Shown here: positions 8,970-16,722 of the stretch, in pieces
Position numbering within the stretch: position 1 is the stretch's first letter
Layout: the number at the start of each line of letters is the position of its first letter
Source of the DNA: CAZWSX01 sp964636985
Lineage (GTDB): Bacteria; Planctomycetota; Planctomycetia; Pirellulales; Pirellulaceae
Assembly: GCA_964636985.1 (NCBI GenBank)
Contig: CAZWSX010000004.1
Span: 310,001 to 374,000, forward strand
Direction: 5' to 3'
DNA: 64,000 bases
Program-made: the position numbers and the translations under genes
Notes under the pieces: generated by a model
What the model was told of the DNA's origin: nothing
Seen by the model: only the letters and a program-made list of their open reading frames with translations
The model's database searches: none

Positions 8970-9482
8970 TCAAGATTCGTTGATCTCGCCGTCACGGATC
9001 GCTACCTGGAGCCAACTGCGGGCGTAGCGCCACATCCGGTCGGCGGTGGACGATGAAACGCCGATGGCCTCGGCCGCCTCGTCGGCTGTTAGCCCGCCAA
9101 AGTAGCGCAATTCGACAAGCTGCGCGTGTTGAGGATTGTTTTGTTCGAGCTGTTTGAGGGCATCGTCCAGGGCCGCGATCGTCCGATCGGGAAAGGGCGC
9201 GGCGATCTCGTCGAGGGGGACTCGTCGAAGCTTTCCGCCGCGTTTATCGGCCAGCCGCGCGCGGGCCCGATCGACCAAGATCCGCCGCATCGCCACTGCC
9301 GCCAGGCGAAAGAAGTGCTGCCGATCGTTCCAGACGACCGAGGCTTCGCTGAGCCGCAACCACGCTTCGTGGACCAAGGCCGTTGGGGAGAGGGTATGGT
9401 CCGGCGATTCTGCCGCGAGTTTGCGCGCCGCGACCGCCCGCAGTTCGGCATAGACGGCTTCGAGCGAGGCGGCGTCATTCAT
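8970..9482 (-). CDS. ECF-type RNA polymerase sigma factor (TIGR02999-like), copy B
   Basis: A 170-residue sigma factor with only regions 2 and 4. Region 2 is seen as SPTALVHEAWLRL and the following WNDRQHFFRLAAVAMRRILVD helix. Region 4 is seen as VELRYFGGLTADEAAEAIGV with a recognition helix around SSSTADRMWRYARSWL. The start at 9482 gives MNDAASLEAVYAEL. Its ATG overlaps the TGA of the kinase gene upstream (ATGA), so the two are probably translationally coupled. A longer frame with an upstream start would run into the kinase. No anti-sigma gene is present; in this family the adjacent Ser/Thr kinase is the likely regulator, by inference. It is paralogous to the sigma factor on the other side of the kinase. 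Confidence 0.9.
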   Translation of the reverse strand: MNDAASLEAVYAELRAVAARKLAAESPDHTLSPTALVHEAWLRLSEASVVWNDRQHFFRLAAVAMRRILVDRARARLADKRGGKLRRVPLDEIAAPFPDRTIAALDDALKQLEQNNPQHAQLVELRYFGGLTADEAAEAIGVSSSTADRMWRYARSWLQVAIRDGEINES

Positions 9483-12400
9483 TGGGGTGCCGACACTTTC
9501 GCGGCGTCCTCGATCTTCGAGGGCGTCTCGCCGTCGAGCTTTTTCAACTCTCGGGTCCACCGCTCGACGTCTTCGGGTGCGTTGCGTTTCTCGGCCAATT
9601 GCTTCAACTGCTCCGCGATGACGCGCAAGCGGGCGGTGTTGCCAGCCGCGATGGAGGCCCGGCGCGCGTAGAGTCCTTCGTAGCCGTCGACGAGGATGGC
9701 CTCAGCCTCAGCGAGTTTGTCTTGGCCGAGCATCGCCTCGCCCACATAACATCGCATATTGAAAGCTTGCCAGTCGTTGGGGATCGTCGCTTCGAAAGCT
9801 CTCAGCGACTCGCGAAGGATGGTTTCAGCTTCAGGATATTGCTTGGTCGCGAGCGCTGCCCGACCTCCATAGGCCAGGACGCTTGACGTCATGGGCAAAT
9901 CGTTTGGATGGCCTTCGAGCGTTTGTTTCCGGTAGTCGCGAACCAGTTTCAAGATGATTCCATACTCCTTGGCTTCCCTCAGGGCCGAGCAAAACAAATT
10001 CACGCACTCGTCGTATTTGACGTGGCTTTCCCGCAATTTCGAGAACTTTGTTTTGCGGGCAATGGCCGCATCAATCGACTGCTGCATAGACGCCAGAGCG
10101 GCGTCCCGATTCCCTTCCACCCAATGGACCGTAAACATGTCGTAGTGAGCGTACATGACGGCGTCGAGACAGACTGGGTCTTCGGGAAAACGTTTGGCCA
10201 AATCCAATCGCACGGCCAATCGAGCGGCGTAAAGTTCACTGGCCGCGGCCGTTTGGCCTGCGTTGAGCAGGCGTTTGCCGGCTTTGTAGGTTGTGTCGGT
10301 GGCGTTCATAGTGGCTTGGTCCTGATCGCCGTGACGTCGACCATACTCGAGACACGCAGCAGTGAGTTCCTTTGCCGCGACGAGGGCGTCGTCGATTTTT
10401 CGAGCATCAATCGATGCTATGCAAACGTTGTGAAGCGACCAGATAACGCGATGGCGATAGATATGCGAGTCAGGAAAGCGATCGGACATCTGCTGCCTCA
10501 ATGCCAAGACATGCCGAAACGCAGCCAAGGCTTGGGCAGCGTCACCGGCGACGCGCCTTTTTTCTGCATTATCGTCCAACTGGTTGATCCACTGGTCGAT
10601 TAATTTGATTGCCCGCTCTTCATCGAGGGTCGCATTTTTCATGACATCGATGGCCGCCTTGAAATCGTCCACAGCCGCAGTGAACTCGCCGAGGCTCAGC
10701 TTACAGTGGCCGCGATAGTGCCAAGCAGTTGCAAGCAGTTCCAAGGAGTTGTAGTAGTCGGGATGGACCTCCCTTAGCTTGGTGTCCCAGTCGATCACCA
10801 CGCTGTAAGCATCACGCGCTTTGGCAAACTCACTGTCTTTCCACCAATGCTCGGCGATCCGAAAACGGCCATGTGCAATCCCAACTCGAGCCTTACCTTT
10901 TTCAGTTTCAGATTCCGCATCGTGAGCGTCGTTGACAAGCACCTCATTGAACGCGGCAATACCGCGTTCGATTTCCTCGATCGCGAGCGCGGTTTCCTTT
11001 TTCGAAAACAGCGTCAATGCCAAATCAAGATGATTCCAGCCAAGGTTGTTGCGCACGTTTGAAGCAAACTGCTCTTTCAGTGGCTTGTCGAGTAAAGATT
11101 TTCGAATGGCAATAGTCTGCCGCCGATGGTTGATTGAGTCGTCAATGCGACCGAGTTCCGACAATTGGTTGGCGGCGTCTTCGTGATATGCCGCGATCGA
11201 ATTGTGATAATCGTGTGGCTTGTCGAATTCATCCAGGTGTGCTGCGCGGTACTCCGCGCACAGTAGTAGTGCCTCGATAATCTCTTCGCGCGAGCCACCC
11301 CCCAACCGCAGCGCTCGGGCTAAGTCGTTTTGAAGCAGGGCCTTTACGGTGACGACGGGCTTTGGATCGACGGCAAACTCGGACCAGCGGTCGACGTCCG
11401 CTAAGGCGAGACGACGTTGCTCAACGGCTTCGCGGAACCTTTTCTGGCGTTCGTACACGTCGGCGAGGCCGCATCGCAGCATCCGCGAGCAATTCCAAAG
11501 GATATCCCAGTCCGAATAACGGATCATGCCGGCCGCGTCGCGCTCGCGCATCGTTGCCAGCCCTTGTTGGTAGTCGGCGAGCGCCTCCGTATCGCGCCCG
11601 AGCTTACCAAGGAGATTGCCGCGATGCCAAAGTGTATATCCTCGTTTGCTAAGCACGAAACTGGCATGCATTTCAATCCGATCCGGCGGACTCCGCTCAA
11701 GCCATTCGAGTATCCGATCCAGTGCCGACAGCGCTCGCTCGTTCGAGCCCAATGCCAAGAGGGCGTCGTGCTGGAAGCCCAGGCAGTCAAGCATCAGCAC
11801 AGCAGCGCTCTTCGGGTCCTTAGCAACCGGAATGAGCGATTCGGCTTGATCCACGATACGGCCCAATGCTTCCACCTGCGCCGTCAAATCTGGAAGAGGG
11901 AAAATTCGTAGCCTGTCGAACGAGAGCAAGAGCGCGGCTTCGAGGAGAAGGGGTTCTCCAGGCTGGGTAGCAAGCAAACGCTGCACAGCTTCCTCGCCTT
12001 GTTCCAAAAATCGCTTGCCCTCTTCCTTGCGGCCCAGGTTGAATGACATGTTGGCGGCATTGCGCAGCGCTAGAATTCGATAATGTCCGTACAGAGGCTC
12101 ATTCCGACGTTCGAGTTCCGCGAAGAGTTTTTGCATGTGATCGAGCACCTCGGAGGCATCGTCGTAGGCGCCAAGTCGGGCCTGCATTTCAGTGACACGC
12201 CAATACCCAACTATCCGACGGTCGATCGACGCTTGATCGTCGCCGTCGAACTCCCACAACCCGTCGTAAAGACCCAAAACCCTTTTGAAGAATTGACGTT
12301 CGTTATTGGTAAGCCTGGTTGCCTTTGCGAACAGCGAACGAACTACGTCGTTGGTCATGACGTCGAGCGCTTCGCGGGCACGGCGGCCACCCTCTTCCGC

Positions 12401-13816
12401 CCGCTTGGCGTTGGCCTCGGCTTTAATCCGCAGTTCGTCGGCTTGCTTGCGCTGTTCTTTCTCGTCGTCGCGAGCCTTGTTAGCTGCGTGTTCGGCGATG
12501 ATAGCGCGATTCATTTGCCAAAGGCTGGCCGCGAGGCCAACCAGCAGTGCAACAAACACCATCGCAGCTACCGTCACTTGCCGTCGGTTGCGGCGGAGGA
12601 ACTTTTTGAATTGGTAGCTCGCACTTGGAGGGCCCGCGCTAATCGGCTCATCCGCTAGGTACCGCTTTATCTCCAAGGCGAGCTGATTGGCCGTCTCGTA
12701 GCGGCGATTGCGGTCCTTTTCCAAACACTTGAGGGCGATCCAATCGAGGTCGCCGCGAATCTTTTTGGCCAATCGCGATGGATCGAGCCCGCGCGCCGCG
12801 GCCAACGAGGGACGCGATTCGGACGAGGAAAGCCGTGTGGAGGGCTTACTCGGCTCCTCTTCACGGATGATCCGCAGCATTTCGTCTAGCGCTGCTTTGC
12901 GAATGCGCTGCGAATCGAACGGCTTGAGGCCGGTAAGTAGCTCGTACAGGATCACGCCCAATGCATAGATATCGGCGCGGGTGTCGACATCGGTTCCCGA
13001 GTAGCCCGCTTGTTCGGGCGCCATGTACTCGATCGTTCCGATCACCGCGCCGAACTGCGTGGTGAGCGTGTGTTCGGAAAAGCTTCCCGAAAGCGCCTTG
13101 GAGACGCCGAAGTCGATCACTTTGGGGATCGCCTTGCCGTCGATCATGGTCACCAGAATGTTCGCCGGCTTGAGATCGCGGTGAATGATCCCCTTTTGGT
13201 GCGCGTGCTGCACGGCCGAGCAGATTTGCACGAAGATGTCGAGGCGCTCTTCCGTGGTCAACTTCGCTTCGTCGCAGAAACGATTCAAGGGTAAGCCGTT
13301 GACTAGTTCCATCGCGAAGTAGGGCCGCCCGTCAGGCGTAATTCCCGCGTCCAGCACCCGCGCGATGTTGGGGTGGTCCATCACGGCCAGAGCTTGCCGT
13401 TCGTGCTCGAAGCGGGACAGCACGTCGCGGGAGTCCATCCCCGACTTGATGAGCTTGAGCGCCACGCGGCGTTTGACGGGCTGGTATTGTTTCGCGACCC
13501 AGACGGCCCCCATGCCTCCTTCACCTAGAATCGATTCAAGGGTATACGGTCCAATGACTTGCCCCGCCTGGCTTGCCGGCTCCAGAGCGGACGTCTCTCC
13601 CAACGGCATGGCTTGCGGCGAAAATCGCTCGATGGCGCGATTGAATTCCGTTTCAGGCATTGGCGAGTCGAGAAGGTTGCTTTCCTTATGAGCTGCCAGA
13701 AGGCGCTCGATGCGCGCGCGCAACTCCGGCCGATTCTTGCATTCGCGCTCCAGCAGCAACGGCAGCTCCGTCGGCGGCGTTCGGATTGCCAGATCGAACA
13801 ACTCTTCTTCGTTCAT
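9479..13816 (-). CDS. Large membrane Ser/Thr protein kinase with TPR-like sensor half
   Basis: A 1445-residue Hanks-type kinase. The start at ATG 13816 was chosen over an in-frame TTG three codons upstream. After about 85 residues of helical leader, the kinase domain begins with IGPYTLESILGEGGMGAVW (glycine loop). It continues with catalytic Lys121 in VALKLIK, the HRDLKPAN catalytic loop at about 212-219, DFG near 235, and the APEQ segment. All catalytic residues are present. A single membrane helix follows near 415-435 (VTVAAMVFVALLVGLAASLW), then a helical region rich in Lys, Ala and Glu. The remaining roughly 900 residues are helical repeats of TPR character and probably lie outside the cytoplasm. 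The gene sits 20 bases after one ECF sigma gene and overlaps the next by 4 bases. A signalling role controlling those sigma factors is inferred from position. Confidence 0.92.
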   Translation of the reverse strand: MNEEELFDLAIRTPPTELPLLLERECKNRPELRARIERLLAAHKESNLLDSPMPETEFNRAIERFSPQAMPLGETSALEPASQAGQVIGPYTLESILGEGGMGAVWVAKQYQPVKRRVALKLIKSGMDSRDVLSRFEHERQALAVMDHPNIARVLDAGITPDGRPYFAMELVNGLPLNRFCDEAKLTTEERLDIFVQICSAVQHAHQKGIIHRDLKPANILVTMIDGKAIPKVIDFGVSKALSGSFSEHTLTTQFGAVIGTIEYMAPEQAGYSGTDVDTRADIYALGVILYELLTGLKPFDSQRIRKAALDEMLRIIREEEPSKPSTRLSSSESRPSLAAARGLDPSRLAKKIRGDLDWIALKCLEKDRNRRYETANQLALEIKRYLADEPISAGPPSASYQFKKFLRRNRRQVTVAAMVFVALLVGLAASLWQMNRAIIAEHAANKARDDEKEQRKQADELRIKAEANAKRAEEGGRRAREALDVMTNDVVRSLFAKATRLTNNERQFFKRVLGLYDGLWEFDGDDQASIDRRIVGYWRVTEMQARLGAYDDASEVLDHMQKLFAELERRNEPLYGHYRILALRNAANMSFNLGRKEEGKRFLEQGEEAVQRLLATQPGEPLLLEAALLLSFDRLRIFPLPDLTAQVEALGRIVDQAESLIPVAKDPKSAAVLMLDCLGFQHDALLALGSNERALSALDRILEWLERSPPDRIEMHASFVLSKRGYTLWHRGNLLGKLGRDTEALADYQQGLATMRERDAAGMIRYSDWDILWNCSRMLRCGLADVYERQKRFREAVEQRRLALADVDRWSEFAVDPKPVVTVKALLQNDLARALRLGGGSREEIIEALLLCAEYRAAHLDEFDKPHDYHNSIAAYHEDAANQLSELGRIDDSINHRRQTIAIRKSLLDKPLKEQFASNVRNNLGWNHLDLALTLFSKKETALAIEEIERGIAAFNEVLVNDAHDAESETEKGKARVGIAHGRFRIAEHWWKDSEFAKARDAYSVVIDWDTKLREVHPDYYNSLELLATAWHYRGHCKLSLGEFTAAVDDFKAAIDVMKNATLDEERAIKLIDQWINQLDDNAEKRRVAGDAAQALAAFRHVLALRQQMSDRFPDSHIYRHRVIWSLHNVCIASIDARKIDDALVAAKELTAACLEYGRRHGDQDQATMNATDTTYKAGKRLLNAGQTAAASELYAARLAVRLDLAKRFPEDPVCLDAVMYAHYDMFTVHWVEGNRDAALASMQQSIDAAIARKTKFSKLRESHVKYDECVNLFCSALREAKEYGIILKLVRDYRKQTLEGHPNDLPMTSSVLAYGGRAALATKQYPEAETILRESLRAFEATIPNDWQAFNMRCYVGEAMLGQDKLAEAEAILVDGYEGLYARRASIAAGNTARLRVIAEQLKQLAEKRNAPEDVERWTRELKKLDGETPSKIEDAAKVSAPQ

Positions 13817-13836
13817 GGTGCGCAATCTCGATGGAA

Positions 13837-14385
13837 CTACTCAGACTTCAGGTCGGTCGCGAGCCAGGCTCGGCCATAGGCCCACCAACTATCAATGGTG
13901 CGCGGCGAGGCTTTGAGCACAACGGCGATTTCGGCAAGAGTCAGGCTACCAAAGTAACGGAGCGAAACGACTTCCGCGACTTTTGGGTTCGCGATGCGAA
14001 GGCGTTCGATGGCCTCGTACAGGAGGATCTTAGAACCGTCGACCGATTGGGTTACAGCGTCGGCCCATTCTATTCCGAGCGCTGCTCCGCTTTGTCGTTT
14101 CTGGGCATTTCGCCGACGAGCGTCGTCGAGCAGGACGCGCCGCATCGCTTCGGCCGCAGCGCCCAGAAAGTGGGACGTCGAGTGCCAACGGGGTTCGTCC
14201 GACTTGCCGACGAGTCTCAGAAACGCTTCGTGGACCAAATCGGACGGACTAAACGTCTGCGCCGCGGGTTCACTAGCGATTCGGGCGCCAGCGAGGCGAC
14301 GAAGCCGCTCGTAGACCAACGGCAACATCGACGCCGCCGTGACCGGCTCGTGCCCACATTCCTCCGGCGCTGCACCTTCGCTCAT
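13837..14385 (-). CDS. ECF-type RNA polymerase sigma factor (TIGR02999-like), copy A
   Basis: A 182-residue ECF sigma factor and the first gene of the sigma-kinase-sigma block. Region 2 appears as SPSDLVHEAFLRLVG and FLGAAAEAMRRVLLDDARRR. Region 4 appears as VSLRYFGSLTLAEIAVVLKA followed by SPRTIDSWWAYGRAWL. The conserved RYFG(G/S)LT box and the closing W-x-Y-x-R-(S/A)-W-L segment are shared with copy B, but much of the sequence between differs, so this is an old duplication. The kinase start lies 20 bases downstream. ECF promoters upstream could make the block self-regulating, but I could not identify one. Confidence 0.9.
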   Translation of the reverse strand: MSEGAAPEECGHEPVTAASMLPLVYERLRRLAGARIASEPAAQTFSPSDLVHEAFLRLVGKSDEPRWHSTSHFLGAAAEAMRRVLLDDARRRNAQKRQSGAALGIEWADAVTQSVDGSKILLYEAIERLRIANPKVAEVVSLRYFGSLTLAEIAVVLKASPRTIDSWWAYGRAWLATDLKSE

Positions 14386-14618
14386 CAGACACCCTCCGGT
14401 GAGACAAGCGGAATCGGCGCGGGTGGAGCGTCAGGAAACTGGAGATTCTGAATAAATACCGACTTTTTCGACGCTTTTCGAATTTCCGGCTGAATGCGCT
14501 GCGCGTTTTAGACGGCGTTTACGCACTTCTATTGGGGACATTTCGATTCCCAACGTTTATCGCCCCAGAGACGATGCCAAAAACGATGCCGGGGCAACCA
14601 AGTTTATCGAGATTGAAA

Positions 14619-15458
14619 ATGCACAGTATTCTTATGTGGCGCTTGCAACCCATGGTTCACCTCGCCGTGTTCTCCGCTTTGGTGCTTGGGTACCTTGCAT
14701 CGAGTTGCCAAGCAGGGATTGTGGTGACTGACGTTCTTACCTATACCGGCATCTGGAAGGACCAGACCCAAAGTTGGCTCTACCCTACCGTGGAGTCTTC
14801 TTTGTCTTCGCCCACGAATGGAGCGAGCATCGTCGCGACGGCTTCGCTACCGAACGAAACCAATGTTGCCATCACGTCGGTGCAATACACCGAGGTCGGC
14901 TCGCAACTGATCGTCGACGTTCTGTTTGAGCAGGCGATTTCCGGCAGAGAGAATTCCGAAGGCTACGCGTACGTCTATGTCGTCGTAGAGGCCGACCAGA
15001 ACCTGCAGTACGGTATCTCCGGAAATTATGCCGTGAACGGGCCAGGCGCGCCGTACTTGGCAATTGGATTGGAAGCGATTAACACCTTAGGCCCTGGGGT
15101 CGCATACCCGTTCCAGCTCATCAGAGAAAGTCGATCGACAGCTAATGATGCGTTTTCCGTCACCGGACCTCATCTCGGGGACTTCGATAACTACCTAAGC
15201 GGCAGCCCATCGGGCACGATCTCTTTGTTTGACGGTCACCCGATACAGGTTGTAGCCGCGGCGCTGGTTTATGTTCACTCCTATGCCGACAGCGACCCGT
15301 CGTCGGCGACTGGCTCGCTGCGATTCGTTTTCGAACCAGCTAGCGCCCCCGTTCCCGAACCTACTTCCATGATTGCCATGGGGATGGGTTTCACAGGACT
15401 GGCGATCGCTCTCCGGCGCCGCTGTCGACCTGGTACTAGGAGTCAACTCGGGTCCTAG
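14619..15458 (+). CDS. PEP-CTERM sorting-domain protein
   Basis: A 279-residue secreted protein. The chosen ATG begins MHSILMWRLQPMVHLAV; an alternative ATG lies 5 codons later, and upstream in-frame starts would add a non-signal leader. The signal peptide ends near AGIVVTD. The body is a beta-rich, Ser/Thr/Gly-rich single domain of unknown function. The C-terminus has the full PEP-CTERM tripartite signal: VPEPTSM, a hydrophobic helix (IAMGMGFTGLAIAL), then RRRCRPG. Such proteins are cut by an exosortase (EpsH/XrtA group) and exported, often with exopolysaccharide. No exosortase gene is in this window. It is flanked by minus-strand genes and stands alone. Confidence 0.85.
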   Translation: MHSILMWRLQPMVHLAVFSALVLGYLASSCQAGIVVTDVLTYTGIWKDQTQSWLYPTVESSLSSPTNGASIVATASLPNETNVAITSVQYTEVGSQLIVDVLFEQAISGRENSEGYAYVYVVVEADQNLQYGISGNYAVNGPGAPYLAIGLEAINTLGPGVAYPFQLIRESRSTANDAFSVTGPHLGDFDNYLSGSPSGTISLFDGHPIQVVAAALVYVHSYADSDPSSATGSLRFVFEPASAPVPEPTSMIAMGMGFTGLAIALRRRCRPGTRSQLGS

Positions 15459-15561
15459 GAATGTACCAGCACACGCTTCCTGTCGAACTGCTTCAACGCG
15501 GCCGGCGCCTGAAGGAAGTCCGTCGACAGCCCTTTCCGTGATTGGCAATCGCCGTCGGCCA

Positions 15562-15849
15562 TTAGGAATTTCCTTCCCTGGTCTTGCCTCTGGTCTCCCT
15601 GAACCTGGCAAGATCGTCTCGAATCGGCGTTAGGGCACTTCGGACTTCGCCGATGGTTCTTAAGGAACCGAGTCGCTCTATTCCCAATTGGAGGAGTGCT
15701 ACACCAATGGTGTGGCAGCGCGTAATGCCTGTTTCGTTGGAATCGGTCAGCAACGCGTCCTCGTTTCTAACCGCGTTTAAGAACGAGATGATATCGTCAA
15801 CTCGTCGGAGCTCCCCATCTTGCCGAGTTTGGACGTCCTTGTGTGTCAT
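15562..15849 (-). CDS. Hypothetical protein, start uncertain
   Basis: A 95-residue charged, helical, probably cytoplasmic protein starting MTHKDVQTRQDGELRRVDD. The frame stays open upstream to about 16269, and the section nearest this start still looks protein-like (a Cys-rich segment and KIEYILFYVSI), so the true start may lie up to about 150 bases further. Beyond that the translation becomes Arg/Pro-rich and unconvincing. The text reads like a four-helix soluble domain, with paired helices around IISFLNAVRNEDALL and ITRCHTIGVALLQLGIERL. I recognise no family. Isolated between a PEP-CTERM gene and a surface-protein gene. Confidence 0.38.
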   Translation of the reverse strand: MTHKDVQTRQDGELRRVDDIISFLNAVRNEDALLTDSNETGITRCHTIGVALLQLGIERLGSLRTIGEVRSALTPIRDDLARFRETRGKTREGNS

Positions 15850-16722
15850 AATGCTCACATAAAAGAGGATGTACTCGATTTTTCCAGTCGACGAAGCATC
15901 GCTGCTTTCCAAGAACGTTCGGCGCGCCTCAGCACACGCTTGGAACGTGCAGTTCGCCAGGCTCAGGTTGTCGCACGGCGCGTGCCAATGAGGCGGACCA
16001 TATCCAGCTTCGACTTTGACACGGCAGTCACGGGAAAACGGGGCCGAATTGTCACGAGCAGTTCGCGTGTGAGGAAAGACCTTTTCCACAGCGGAAAATC
16101 TTCTTCCGCGCCACCATGAACGGAAGGCACTCGGTGGTGTGCGGAGAAACCTCCAGTGCCGCGGTCGCCTCGGGTTTAGTGAGCCGAAGTGGCGAAGCGT
16201 CCGGCCTGGTCGAAGACCCTCTCGCCGGAGAAGCGAGATCGAGAACTCGAAAGCGTCACCAAGTTGCAAGAAGGCGCGCGTTTCTCGATAAAAAAGAGAT
16301 CGCTAGAGCGAACGCTTAAAACTTCTCGGATACTTCGCTGGGCAATTCGGCAGGTGCGTGGACGCAGTCATGCCGGAGCCGGCGCTGGTAAGGTGAGCAG
16401 TGTTTCCTCGTCGCGCTGCCAAAGTAGATGACGAAAATGCAGCCAGAAGAAATAAATAAAGGTAGCTTTGAGTTGGCAACGGGCCGCGCGGGCAGCGTGC
16501 TCGCGCACGAATAATCCATTTCTCCGGAACTCTTGGCAGCAGTCAGGCGCGGACGTGATGGCGAGGCGGCGGGTTGGCCGCAGCGCTTAGCGATGGCACC
16601 AAAGCAGTGCCAACTATACTGGCAAATAAGAGAAACAAGGCATCGCGGCCCCTGGGGCGAAATGGGGAGCGGTGCCGGGCAGTGGCAAAATTGGCGCAGT
16701 GGCGACTCGGGGCAGAATCTAG
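15850..16722. other. Long intergenic stretch
   Basis: No convincing gene beyond a possible N-terminal extension of the hypothetical gene on the minus strand up to about 16000. Short frames on the plus strand at 16116-16319 and 16189-16431 have Arg/Ser-rich translations with no conserved pattern. The last 100 bases must contain the promoter of the surface-protein gene, but no clear consensus is visible. No transposon ends or large repeats were seen. Confidence 0.45.

Noticed and set aside
16116..16431. Two short plus-strand frames before the surface-protein gene
   Set aside because: Overlapping frames with Arg/Ser-rich text, no ribosome-binding site and no pattern.
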